Positions 54,710 through 63,521 of a DNA stretch of 64,000 bases are shown here, one piece after another (the stretch's first letter is position 1; each line of letters opens with the position of its first letter). The translations under genes were made by a program, and so were the position numbers. The stretch spans positions 13,303 to 77,302 of the forward strand of contig DASZOL010000017.1 of NCBI GenBank assembly GCA_035550795.1, given 5' to 3'. This DNA comes from DASRDR01 sp035550795. GTDB lineage: Bacteria; Methylomirabilota; Methylomirabilia; Rokubacteriales; DASRDR01. The notes under the pieces are model-generated. The model saw only the letters and a program-made list of their open reading frames with translations. It did no database searches and was not told the DNA's origin.

Positions 54710-56536
54710 ATGAAAGAGTTCGAGAAGAAGGCGAATCCTCCCCGGGAACCCGAGGGCGTCAAGGGGCTGTCGAAGTTCCTGCCAATGAGTGAATCCGCCT
54801 ACCGGCGCCGCCTGACGGAGTACGAGATCCAGATCCAGGACCTCCAGGCCCACGCCCGGGCCATGGAGACCGAGGTCGTGCACCTGCGGCGGAAGATCGA
54901 GGAGGTCCCGAAGGACCTCGTCGTCCTGGAGAACAAGCTCCGGGAGGCAAACCGCCAGCTGGTCCAGGCCTTCAACCAGAACGAGAAGCTGGTCAACACG
55001 CTGTACGAAGCGCGCGAGCAGATCTCCTCCCTGAAGGAAGAGGTCGACAAGCTCTGCGCGCCGCCTTCCAGCTATGGCGTCTTCCTGTCCCTGAACGACG
55101 ACGGGACCGTGAACATCCTGTCCAGCGGGCGCAAGGTCAAGGTCAACCTCCACCCGTCGATCGGGAAGGAGTCGATCAAGCCCGGCCAGGAGCTCGTCCT
55201 TAACGAGGGTCTCAACGTCATCGAGACGGCGGGCTACGAGATCCAGGGCGAAGTCGTGATCATGAAGGAAGCCCTCGACGAGGCGCGCGCGGTGGTGACC
55301 GTCCGCGCGGACGAGGAGAAGGTCGCGGTCATCGCCGATCCGCTCCGTCCGGTCAAGCTGAAGGTCGGCGACCACATCCTCATGGACTCGAAGTCGGGGT
55401 ACCTCCTGGAGAAGCTCCCGAAGAGCGAGGTCGAGGACCTGGCCCTCGAGGAGGTTCCGGACATCCAGTACGAGGACATCGGGGGACTGTCCAGTCAGAT
55501 CGAGGCGATCCGGGACGCCGTGGAGCTCCCGTATCTCTATGCCGACTACTACCGCGAGCACAAGCTCGCGCCCCCCAAGGGCGTGCTCCTCTACGGGCCC
55601 CCTGGCTGCGGCAAGACGATGATCGCCAAGGCGGTGGCGAACAACCTCGCCGAGAAGGTCTCGGAGAAGCGCGGAGAGAAGATCAAGGGCTTCTTCATGA
55701 ACATCAAGGGCCCGGAGCTTCTCAACAAGTACGTCGGCGAGACCGAGCGGAAGATCCGCGAGATCTTCGTCAAGGCGAAGGAGAAGGCCGCCGAGGACGT
55801 GCCCGTCGTCGTGTTCTTCGACGAGATGGACGCGCTGTTCCGTACGCGCGGCTCGGGGATCTCCTCCGACGTCGAGACGACGATCGTGCCGCAGCTCCTC
55901 GCGGAGATCGACGGCGTCGAGGGGCTGAAGAACGTCATCGTGATCGGCGCGTCCAACCGGCAAGACCTGATCGATCCCGCCATCCTCCGGCCCGGCCGGC
56001 TGGACGTGAAGATCAAGATCGACCGGCCGGACCGCGGGGCGGCATCCGACATCATGGCGAAGTACCTCACGCCGGACATCCCCGTGCACGAGCAGGAGCT
56101 CGCGCCCCACGGCGGGGACCTCTCGGCGGCGATCGCCCGCCTCATCGAGATGGCGGTGGAGACCATGTACGTCATCGCCGACGAGAACCGATTCCTCGAG
56201 GTCACCTACGCGAACGGGGACAAGGAGGTCCTGTACTTCAAGGACTTCGCCTCGGGGGCGATGATGGAATCGGTCGTGCGCCGCGCCAAGAAGCTAGCGC
56301 TGAAGCGCTACATCGCCAGCGCCGAGAAGGGCGTCAAGCTCGACGACCTCATCGCGGCCGTGCGGGAAGAGTTCAAGGAGAACGAGGACCTGCCCAACAC
56401 GACCAACCCGGACGACTGGGCCAAGATCGCGGGCAAGAAGGGCGAGCGGATCGTCTACGTCAAGCCGCTCACGGGCGAGAGCAAGGACAAGAACCGGCCC
56501 GTGGAGCGCATGACTACCACCGGCCAGTACCTGTAG
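54710..56536 (+). CDS. arc: Proteasome-associated AAA ATPase (ARC/Mpa)
   Basis: The protein has 608 residues from ATG at 54710, with GGGAGG upstream. A coiled coil covers about 30-115; two OB domains fill about 118-240. The AAA domain has Walker A GPPGCGKT at 296-303, Walker B VVFFDEMDALF near 365-375, and RPGRLDVKIKIDRPDRG. The C-terminus ends GQYL, the tail that in actinobacterial Mpa docks into the 20S core. It unfolds Pup-tagged proteins and threads them into the PrcAB core. It is first of the cluster, transcribed from its own promoter and closed by a terminator before dop. Confidence 0.96.
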   Translation: MKEFEKKANPPREPEGVKGLSKFLPMSESAYRRRLTEYEIQIQDLQAHARAMETEVVHLRRKIEEVPKDLVVLENKLREANRQLVQAFNQNEKLVNTLYEAREQISSLKEEVDKLCAPPSSYGVFLSLNDDGTVNILSSGRKVKVNLHPSIGKESIKPGQELVLNEGLNVIETAGYEIQGEVVIMKEALDEARAVVTVRADEEKVAVIADPLRPVKLKVGDHILMDSKSGYLLEKLPKSEVEDLALEEVPDIQYEDIGGLSSQIEAIRDAVELPYLYADYYREHKLAPPKGVLLYGPPGCGKTMIAKAVANNLAEKVSEKRGEKIKGFFMNIKGPELLNKYVGETERKIREIFVKAKEKAAEDVPVVVFFDEMDALFRTRGSGISSDVETTIVPQLLAEIDGVEGLKNVIVIGASNRQDLIDPAILRPGRLDVKIKIDRPDRGAASDIMAKYLTPDIPVHEQELAPHGGDLSAAIARLIEMAVETMYVIADENRFLEVTYANGDKEVLYFKDFASGAMMESVVRRAKKLALKRYIASAEKGVKLDDLIAAVREEFKENEDLPNTTNPDDWAKIAGKKGERIVYVKPLTGESKDKNRPVERMTTTGQYL

Positions 56537-56539
56537 ACG

Positions 56540-56580
56540 GGGGTGAGGGGCAGCGGCTCGGGGTTCCCCTCACCCCTTTT
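56540..56580 (+). terminator. Intrinsic terminator after arc
   Basis: GGGGTGAGGGG (56540-56550) and CCCCTCACCCC (56566-56576) form a perfect 11-bp stem with a 15-nt loop, followed by TTTT. It begins 4 nt after the arc stop, so arc is transcribed separately from dop, at least in part. Confidence 0.85.
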
Positions 56581-56654
56581 CTGTCGGCGGGACCCGCCGG
56601 AGCTCCGACACGGAGCAGGCCGGTGGCGGGGCCCGCAGCGGGCGCGAGGACGTC

Positions 56655-58151
56655 ATGGCCATCCCGAAGGTGATGGGGATCGAGACGGAGTACGGGATCA
56701 CGGTCCGGAACCAGCCGGACTTCAACCCGATCCTGTCCTCGCTGCTCCTCATCAATTCCTACGAGACGTACCGGACCGCGCGCATCCGCTGGGACTACGA
56801 GGCCGAGAGCCCCCTCCGCGACGCCCGGGGATTCGAGTACGCCGAGGAGAAGGAGCTGCCGTCGAAGGAGGAGTCGCGGCTCATCAACCTGATCCTCCCC
56901 AACGGGGCCCGCTTCTACGTCGACCACGCCCACCCCGAGTACTCCACCCCGGAATGCACGAACCCGCGGGACCTCGTGGTCTGGGATCGCGCGGGCGAGC
57001 GCGTTCTCGACCTGGCGCGCCGGCGCGCGGAAGCGGTGTCGCCGCCCGAGCAGCGAATCCTCATCTACAAGAACAACACCGACTCGAAGGGCAACAGCTA
57101 CGGCACCCACGAGAACTACCTGATGGATCGCCGCTGTCCCTTCACCCGCATCGTCCAGTACATGATGCCGTTCCTGGCGACGCGGCAGATCTTCACCGGC
57201 GCCGGCAAGGTCGGATCGGAGAACAACCTCGAGTACACCGAGTATCAGGTATCCCAGCGCGCGGACTTCCTCGAGACGGAGGTCGGCCTGGAGACCATGC
57301 ACTCCCGCCCGATCATCAACACCCGCGACGAGCCGCACGCGGACCCGGAGAAGTACCGCCGCCTCCACGTGATCGTGGGCGACGCCAACATGTCGGAGGT
57401 GGCGAACTACCTGAAGGTCGGGACCACGGCGATCGTCCTCTCCATGATCGAGGACGACTGCATCGACCGGGACATGTCGCTGGACAACCCCGTCCAGGCG
57501 TTCCGGCAGGTCTCTCGCGACCTGGCCTGCCGGTCGACCCTCCGGCTTCGCGACGGGCGGACCGCCACCGCCGTCGACCTCCAGCGGGAGTTCCTGGAGC
57601 TGGCCCACCGATACTACCGGGACCGGGAGCTCGACCCCGTGACGAAGGACGTGCTCGTGCGGTGGGAGCACGTGCTCGATCGGCTCGCCCAGGACCCCAT
57701 GTCGCTCAACCGGGAGCTGGACTGGGTGATCAAGCTTGACCTGTTGGAGAGCTACCGGGCCAAGCACGGCGTGGGCTGGACGGACTCCCGGGTGGCGATG
57801 ATAGACCTCCAGTATCACGACATCCGCCCGGGCAAGGGCCTCTACTACCGGCTCGAGCAGTCCGAGGCGGTGGAGCGGATCGCGAGCGACGAGGAGATCG
57901 CGCGAGCGGTCAACGACCCGCCGCGCGACACCCGGGCCTACTTCCGGGGTATGTGCCTCCAGCGATATTCCGAGGACATCGTCTCGGCGTCCTGGGACTC
58001 GGTCCTGTTCGACCTCAAGGAAGGGCCGCTGAAGAAGATCTTCATGCTGGAGCCGCTGCGGGGCACCGAGGCTCTAGTGCGGCGGCTGTTCGACCAGTCG
58101 CCGACCGCGCGGGACCTCCTCAAGAACATCTCGAAGCCGACCATCGTGTAG
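56655..58151 (+). CDS. dop: Depupylase/deamidase Dop
   Basis: The protein has 498 residues. The carboxylate-amine ligase fold starts MAIPKVMGIETEYGIT with the metal-binding Glu10. The Dop-specific loop RIRWDYEAESPLRDARGFEY is at about 44-62, which separates it from PafA. The nucleophile-candidate Asp90 is in NGARFYVDHAHPEYSTPEC. It deamidates Pup from GGQ to GGE and removes Pup from substrates. GAGGACGTC serves as ribosome site. The paralogue pafA is at the end of the cluster. Confidence 0.95.
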   Translation: MAIPKVMGIETEYGITVRNQPDFNPILSSLLLINSYETYRTARIRWDYEAESPLRDARGFEYAEEKELPSKEESRLINLILPNGARFYVDHAHPEYSTPECTNPRDLVVWDRAGERVLDLARRRAEAVSPPEQRILIYKNNTDSKGNSYGTHENYLMDRRCPFTRIVQYMMPFLATRQIFTGAGKVGSENNLEYTEYQVSQRADFLETEVGLETMHSRPIINTRDEPHADPEKYRRLHVIVGDANMSEVANYLKVGTTAIVLSMIEDDCIDRDMSLDNPVQAFRQVSRDLACRSTLRLRDGRTATAVDLQREFLELAHRYYRDRELDPVTKDVLVRWEHVLDRLAQDPMSLNRELDWVIKLDLLESYRAKHGVGWTDSRVAMIDLQYHDIRPGKGLYYRLEQSEAVERIASDEEIARAVNDPPRDTRAYFRGMCLQRYSEDIVSASWDSVLFDLKEGPLKKIFMLEPLRGTEALVRRLFDQSPTARDLLKNISKPTIV

Positions 58152-58198
58152 GCGGCTTCGCCAACCGATCCGACGTCCCCCGTCTCCGGCAGGGCCGA

Positions 58199-58507
58199 AT
58201 GGCTGCCAGGCTCGCCCAGACCGGTCGTCGGCGGACGGCGACCCTCCTCGTCACGGACGATCGCCTGATCGAGGAACGCCGGGCCGGCAGGGACCACTGG
58301 CGTCAGGGGTGGGCCCTCAAGAACCTCAGTCCCGACTTCGACCTCGTGAGCGGCCGGCCCGAGCACGCGCGGGCCCGCCTCCTGGGTGGACAGGTGGTGG
58401 CGGGCACGGCGCTCACGGTGTTCTTCTCCACCCTGGACGCGCACGCGCCGCTGCTGGCCCCGTTGCCCGCGGTGGCGGGCTCTGGCTCCTCGTTCACGCC
58501 TGTCTGA
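58199..58507 (+). CDS. Hypothetical ORF in the position where pup is expected
   Basis: ATG at 58199 opens 102 residues (MAARLAQTGRRRTATLLVTD, then DDRLIEERRAGRDHWRQGW and LKNLSPDFDLVSGRP). The middle is protein-like but has no recognised family, and the end is Ala/Pro/Gly-rich. It lies 47 bp after dop, with no strong ribosome site (CAGGG only). It is not a Pup: basic rather than acidic, and without a Gly-Gly-Gln/Glu end. It could be a real small gene, a decayed gene or chance. Confidence 0.35.
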   Translation: MAARLAQTGRRRTATLLVTDDRLIEERRAGRDHWRQGWALKNLSPDFDLVSGRPEHARARLLGGQVVAGTALTVFFSTLDAHAPLLAPLPAVAGSGSSFTPV

Positions 58508-58555
58508 ACTGGCGTCCAGAGTCGTGGACCGTCATCCACACGCTCTCGGGCGAGA

Positions 58556-58654
58556 ATGCGACGCACATCCTTCATCGCCACTGCAGGCCTGGAGAGCGAA
58601 TTCGAGGCGTACCTTGCGGAGCGCATCCGCGAGGCCGGACACGGGCGCGGGTAG
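58556..58654 (+). CDS. Possible 32-residue ORF before prcB
   Basis: ATG at 58556 starts a short frame whose second half, LESEFEAYLAERIREAG, is amphipathic helix-like. It ends GHGRG, so it lacks the C-terminal Gln or Glu that a pupylation tag needs. The ribosome site is weak. This is a speculative call; it is listed because the slot holds pup in actinobacteria. Confidence 0.2.
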   Translation: MRRTSFIATAGLESEFEAYLAERIREAGHGRG

Positions 58655-58719
58655 GCCCTTCCGGAAGCCGGTCGCCGCGGACAAGGCCTTTGGAGCGTCG
58701 TCCTGGGCGCCCCCGGTTG

Positions 58720-58725
58720 TATAAT
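58720..58725 (+). promoter_or_regulatory. TATAAT -10 element before prcB
   Basis: A perfect TATAAT at 58720-58725 lies 22 bp before the prcB GTG, preceded by TTG as in extended -10 sites, but no good -35 hexamer is present. It would give a short-leader prcBA-pafA transcript. Confidence 0.4.
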
Positions 58726-58746
58726 CCCCCTACGGACAGCCCACAC

Positions 58747-59568
58747 GTGCACGAGCCCTGGCAGGGTCTCTTCGGGCAGTATGTCGGCACGAGCTTCGTG
58801 GACCTCCTGCGTCAGCAGGCGCCCGACCTGCTCGCCTCCCAGCCCCTTGACGGCGTGGCCCAGACGCGGACGGAGCCGCACGGCGTGCTGGGCATCCCCA
58901 GCGGGACGACGATCCTCGCGCTTCGATACGCCGACGGGGTCATCGTGGCGGGCGACCGCCAGGCCACCGAGGGGTACCAGGTCGCCCACCGGCGGATCGA
59001 GAAGGTCTACAAGACGGACGAGCACTCCGTGATCGCGATCGCCGGGGCGGCCGGGCCGGCGATCGAGATGGCCCGCCTGTTTCAAACCGAGCTCGAGCAC
59101 TACGAGAAGGTTGAAGGGGACGGCCTGTCCCTCGAAGGCAAGGCGAACAAGCTCGGTCAGATGATCCGGATGAACCTCCCGATGGCGATGCAGGGCCTGG
59201 TGGTCGTGCCGATCTTCGCCGGGTACGATCTGCGGCGGGCCGAGGGGCGGATCTTCAAGTACGACGTCACGGGCGGGCGGTACGAGGAGACGGACTACTA
59301 CGCGACCGGCTCCGGCGGCAAGGACGCGCGCAATACCCTGAAGCGCCTGTTCCGCGCGGGCGCGTCGCGCGAGGAGGGGCTCCGCTGGACGGCCGAGGCG
59401 CTCGTCGACGCGGCGGAGGAGGACGTCGGGACCGGCGGCCCCGACTTCGTCCACGGGATCTTCCCGACCGTGAAGGTCGTCACGCGCGCCGGGTTCGAGG
59501 ACGTCCCCGAGGGCGAGGTCCGGGCCCAGTGCGAGGCCGTCGTGGCAGCCCGCCGCCAGGGATCCTGA
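58747..59568 (+). CDS. prcB: 20S proteasome beta subunit PrcB
   Basis: The protein has 273 residues from GTG at 58747; the longer open frame upstream is not protein-like. A propeptide of 53 residues (VHEPWQGLFGQYVGTSFVDL onward) precedes the catalytic Thr54 in SGTTILAL. GDRQATEGYQVAHRRIEKVY includes the conserved lysine, and YATGSGGKDARNTLK the conserved serine/glycine region. It is processed to expose Thr and forms the two inner rings of the core. prcA follows after 3 bp. Confidence 0.95.
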   Translation: MHEPWQGLFGQYVGTSFVDLLRQQAPDLLASQPLDGVAQTRTEPHGVLGIPSGTTILALRYADGVIVAGDRQATEGYQVAHRRIEKVYKTDEHSVIAIAGAAGPAIEMARLFQTELEHYEKVEGDGLSLEGKANKLGQMIRMNLPMAMQGLVVVPIFAGYDLRRAEGRIFKYDVTGGRYEETDYYATGSGGKDARNTLKRLFRAGASREEGLRWTAEALVDAAEEDVGTGGPDFVHGIFPTVKVVTRAGFEDVPEGEVRAQCEAVVAARRQGS

Positions 59569-59571
59569 CGC

Positions 59572-60297
59572 ATGCCGCTCCCCTATTACGTCTCGCCCGA
59601 GCAGATGATGAAGGACAAGGCGGAGTATGCCCGGAAGGGCATCGCTCGCGGCCGGTCCATTGTCGCCCTGGAGTACGAGGACGGCATCCTGCTGGTCGCC
59701 GAGAACCCGTCGACGCTGCTTCACAAGATCTCCGAGATCTACGACCGGATCGCCTTCGCGGGAGTGGGCAAGTACAACGAGTTCGAGAATCTCAGGATCG
59801 CCGGGGTGCGGCACGCCGATCTCAAGGGCTACTCCTACTGCCGCGAGGACGTGACCGCGAAGGCGCTCGCCAACGCCTACTCCCAGGCGCTCGGGAACAT
59901 CTTCACCGAGGGGCTCAAGCCGTTCGAGGTGGAGATCCTGGTCGTCGAGCTGGCCGACGGGGCGAACGGCAAGAACGAGATGTACCACATCGTCTACGAC
60001 GGCTCGATCGAGGATGAGCGCAACTACGCGGCGATGGGCGGCCAGGCGGAGGAAATCCGTCGGTTCCTCAAGGAGCACTACCGGGAGGGCCTCGCCCTCA
60101 CCGAGGCGGTGCGGCTCGGGATCCGTGCGCTGACGGTCACGCAGAACAAGACGCTGACGGAACGCGACCTCGAGGTCGCCGTGCTCGACAGGAAGCGCGA
60201 GCGCCGGAAGTTCCGGCGCATCGCGAATGGCGAGCTGCGCGCGATCCTCGGGCGTCCCGAGCCGTCAGAGGGCAGCCGGCCCATGGGGACGTCATGA
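59572..60297 (+). CDS. prcA: 20S proteasome alpha subunit PrcA
   Basis: The protein has 241 residues beginning MPLPYYVSPEQMMKDKAEYA, followed by RKGIARGRSIVALEYEDGIL, as in actinobacterial PrcA. It forms the outer rings and gates entry. The C-terminus is a flexible GRPEPSEGSRPMGTS. Its stop overlaps the pafA ATG (ATGA). Confidence 0.95.
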   Translation: MPLPYYVSPEQMMKDKAEYARKGIARGRSIVALEYEDGILLVAENPSTLLHKISEIYDRIAFAGVGKYNEFENLRIAGVRHADLKGYSYCREDVTAKALANAYSQALGNIFTEGLKPFEVEILVVELADGANGKNEMYHIVYDGSIEDERNYAAMGGQAEEIRRFLKEHYREGLALTEAVRLGIRALTVTQNKTLTERDLEVAVLDRKRERRKFRRIANGELRAILGRPEPSEGSRPMGTS

Positions 60298-61649
60298 AGC
60301 GGCGCATCTTCGGGCTCGAGAACGAGTACGGTCTGACCTGCACCCTGAACGGCCAGCGCCGGCTCTCCCCGGACAACGTCGCGCGCTACCTCTTCGAGAA
60401 GGTCATCCCGGGCGCCCGCAACGCCAACGTCTTCCTGGAGAACGGCGCCCGGCTCTACCTCGACACCGGCTTCCACCCCGAGTACGCGACGCCGGAGTGC
60501 GACGACGTCATGGACCTCGTCGTCTACGACAAGGCCGGCGAGCGCATCGTCGAGGACCTCCTGCACCAGGCGGAGAAGCGCCTCCGCGAGGACGGGATCT
60601 CCGGGAACATCCTCCTGTTCAAGAACAACACCGACTCCGCGGGCAACTCGTACGGCTGCCACGAGAACTACCTGGTGTCGCGGGACGTGTCGTTCCAGCG
60701 GCTCGCCGAGGCGCTGATCCCCTTCTTCGTGACGCGCCAGATCTACGCGGGGGCCGGGAAGGTCCTGCAGACCCCCCGGGGCTTCCACTACTGCCTCTCG
60801 CAGCGCGCCCAGCACATCTGCCAGGAGATCTCCGGCGCCACGACCTCGTCCCGCTCCATCATCAACACGCGCGACGAGCCGCACGCGGACGCCGAGAAGT
60901 ACCGCCGCCTCCACGTGATCGTCGGAGACTCGAACATGTCGGAGGTGGCGACCTACCTCAAGGTCGGCGCCACCGCCGTCGTCCTAGACATGATCGAGGA
61001 CGGCTACTTCGACCGGGACTACAGCCTCCAGTCGCCCGTCCAGGCCATCCGGGACATCTCCCACGATCCCGGGCTCCGGGAGACGGTGAAGCTAAAGGAC
61101 GGGCGGGCCATGACCGCCCTCGAGATCCAGAAGGAGTACCTGGAGGCGTGTCTCGCCTACGCGCAGCACGTCGACGCCGACCCGGTCACGCGCGATATCC
61201 TGGATCGCTGGACGGACATGCTGACGCGGCTCGAGTCCGATCCCGCGCAGTGCGACCGTGAGGTCGACTGGGTCATCAAGCGCCAGGTGATCGAGGACTA
61301 CATGTCCCGGCACCGCCTGTCGTGGCGCGACCCGCGCGTGTCCCTGATCGATCTCCAGTACCACGACATCCGGCCCTTCAAGGGAGTGTACTACCTGCTC
61401 TCCCGGAACGACCGGGTGGACCGCCTCGTCCGCGACGAGCAGATCGAGCAGGCGAAGCACACGCCGCCGCAGACGACCCGCGCCCGCCTCCGCGGCGAGT
61501 TCATCCGCCGAGCGAACCTCAAGGGCAAGGACTACCGGGTCGACTGGGTCTACCTGAAGCTGAACGACCCCGAGCGCGAGACCATCCTCTGCAAGGACCC
61601 GTTCCAGGCTCACGACGAGCGGGTCGAGCGCCTGATCCGGTCGTTCTGA
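60294..61649 (+). CDS. pafA: Pup ligase PafA
   Basis: The protein has 451 residues. It starts MKRRIFGLENEYGLT with the metal-binding Glu9, and the catalytic Asp57 lies in NGARLYLDTGFHPEYATPEC. It lacks the Dop loop. FKNNTDSAGNSYGCHENYL and NTRDEPHADAEKYRRLHVIVGD match the family. It links Pup (or a Pup-like tag) through its C-terminal Glu to lysines. It ends the prcB-prcA-pafA unit. Confidence 0.95.
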   Translation: MKRRIFGLENEYGLTCTLNGQRRLSPDNVARYLFEKVIPGARNANVFLENGARLYLDTGFHPEYATPECDDVMDLVVYDKAGERIVEDLLHQAEKRLREDGISGNILLFKNNTDSAGNSYGCHENYLVSRDVSFQRLAEALIPFFVTRQIYAGAGKVLQTPRGFHYCLSQRAQHICQEISGATTSSRSIINTRDEPHADAEKYRRLHVIVGDSNMSEVATYLKVGATAVVLDMIEDGYFDRDYSLQSPVQAIRDISHDPGLRETVKLKDGRAMTALEIQKEYLEACLAYAQHVDADPVTRDILDRWTDMLTRLESDPAQCDREVDWVIKRQVIEDYMSRHRLSWRDPRVSLIDLQYHDIRPFKGVYYLLSRNDRVDRLVRDEQIEQAKHTPPQTTRARLRGEFIRRANLKGKDYRVDWVYLKLNDPERETILCKDPFQAHDERVERLIRSF

Positions 61650-61686
61650 GAGCCCCCCCGGGGACCCATGGTCGGGGCCGAGAAGG

Positions 61687-62860
61687 GGCTTTGTCGCCTA
61701 CGATCTCGCGTTCGACCGCGATCGGCGGGGCGAGCTACCGGCCGCGTGGATCGCGCTCGCGGGCGGCGACGCGATCGGGCTCGTCTCGGGCGGGGCCGAC
61801 TATCCGCTCTGGGGATCGTCCGATCGCGTGGTCGGGGCATCCCTCGCCGGCGTTCTGACGCCGCTCTGGTAAACACGATTCCGCCCGTGGCGGAGTCTGC
61901 CCGCCTTCCGGCCGGCGGCGGGACCGCCCTGCTGAACGTCCTCGCGGCCGTCGCCTGGGACTAAGAACGGCCGGTCCTTCCGCTACCGGGGCCCGTATTT
62001 GACGGAGCAGCTCTTCTGGAGCCTCACCGAGTCGTTCCGCTCCGAGCGCGACGAGTCCGGAGGGTGCGTGGTCGCCCGGTTCCTCGAGGACGCCGAAGGC
62101 GCCTTCGCCCGCGGCGCGGCGCGGGAGGCACGGGTGAACGGGGCCCAGCCCCCCACGAGCGGCGCCTGCACGGCGACGATCCCGTGGTCCATCTCCGGGA
62201 GGGCGTGGAGCGGGTGGCACCTACCACCGGACCGAGTGCCAGGGGCTTCGCCGCCGAGAGCACCGCGTCGTGCGCGCGGTCGAGGCGACGGGCGGGGTCC
62301 AGCGTTACTTGGCGTCGATCCAGCGCTCGGAGTCGTGGTGGAGGATCACCTCGTGCTGGATGACCGGGGCGCGCTCGTCGAGCGGTGCGCGCCGCCGCCG
62401 GCCGGGGGCGTCAAGACCTCGCTGGCCGCGCCCTGGCACGAAGCGCTCGGAGCCCTCCTGCCCCTCGAAGCGACCCCCTCCTCGCCGGGCGATCGAGCGC
62501 GTATGGCCGGAGTTCACGCTCGTGTGGGGGTCGGTGCCCGGCGACCTCGTCGATGCCCGGACCACGACCCTCCGGCTGTCGTCGAGGCTGGCTGATGTCT
62601 ACCGGGCCGCCTGGACCGGCACCCCCGCGATGGGGCGGCGAGCGATCGCTCAGCAGCTGGTCCGCGAGGTGTTGGGGCTGGTCGCGCCCGCGGCCCGCGA
62701 CGCCGCTGCGCGCTGGCTGGCGGCGCTCCCGCCGGCGCGACAGGAGTCGGAACTGACGGCGGCCGCGCGTCGTGACCGCGTCACGCTCGCGAAGGCCGCC
62801 CTCCTGCCCCTGGGCCGGCTGCTCGACGCCGTCGAGACCGGCGCGATGCTGCCGGCTTGA
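61687..62860 (+). pseudogene. Multiply frameshifted gene remnant
   Basis: The frame changes along one direction: AYDLAFDRDRRGELPAAWIA (from 61687, stop at 61872), then IPPVAESARLPAGGGTALL, then FRYRGPYLTEQLFWSLTES with FLEDAEGAFARGAAREARV (to about 62140), then VVRAVEATGGVQRYLASIQ, then HLVLDDRGALVERCAPPP, then the longest intact part ending LLPLGRLLDAVETGAMLPA at 62860. Each piece is protein-like while the frames between are Arg/Pro-rich noise. I do not recognise the family. Either a decayed gene or an assembly with several indels. It fills the 61650-62914 gap. Confidence 0.5.
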
Positions 62861-62914
62861 CCGTGCCCCCGGGCCTACACGCGGGGGACGAGGTCCGCGC
62901 GAGTCCGGTCTGCC

Positions 62915-63343
62915 TTACTGGGTCGCGGCCGCGGTCTTGGCGCGCGCGGGCGTCCGCGTGCCGCTCAGCTCCACGTACGTGGAGCCGTTGAACGCCCCGC
63001 CCTCCCAGATCCGCACCTGCAGGGAGGCGTCGCTCTTCTCGTAGAGCTGGAGCGTCCCGAGGCTCGGGAAGGACGATGCGCGGACCAGGCGCCAGCCGCT
63101 TCCGAGAAGGCCCTCCTGGATCGAGATCGCGAGACTGCCTGGCTCGAACTTGCTCGAGTACATGAGCCGGGCCGCCCGCACCGTCTCGGACTCGATCACC
63201 GCCGACTGATCGGCGATGTACTCGAGCCCGGCCGGCATCGGGATGTCCATGAACTCGCTCCGGAGCGGCGGGACGTTCTTGGTGGACGCGCAGGCCGAGA
63301 GCGCGACGACGACCGCGAGCGTGGCGAGCATCTTGATTTTCAT
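62915..63343 (-). CDS. Putative lipoprotein of unknown function
   Basis: The protein has 142 residues. A signal peptide with lipobox (KMLATLAVVVALSACAST, Cys at 18) marks a membrane-anchored lipoprotein. The mature part (MDIPMPAGLEYIADQSAVIE and SLAISIQEGLLGSGWRLV) is a small alpha/beta domain seen in other bacterial lipoproteins of unknown role, although I cannot name the family. The C-terminus is Ala/Thr-rich. Confidence 0.8.
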   Translation of the reverse strand: MKIKMLATLAVVVALSACASTKNVPPLRSEFMDIPMPAGLEYIADQSAVIESETVRAARLMYSSKFEPGSLAISIQEGLLGSGWRLVRASSFPSLGTLQLYEKSDASLQVRIWEGGAFNGSTYVELSGTRTPARAKTAAATQ

Positions 63344-63521
63344 GCGTCCACGCTATCAACCGGAGGACACGCCCGCGAAGCTTTTTCGGCGACCGGCGGC
63401 CGCGCGCACCGCGGCGCGCGCCAGTTCCGGCTCACCCGGCCGCTCGACGCGCGCCCGCTCCCTCGGCCGCGATAGCGGGCCAGCACGCCGAGCGCGCGAC
63501 GACCGAGCCACACGACGAGCG

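Noticed and set aside
58556..58654. The 32-residue ORF as Pup itself
   Set aside because: It is too short, is not acidic enough, and lacks the C-terminal Gln or Glu that Dop and PafA need.
58309..58746. prcB with a 146-residue N-terminal extension
   Set aside because: The extension is Arg/Pro/Gly-rich noise. The GTG at 58747 gives a propeptide of usual size.
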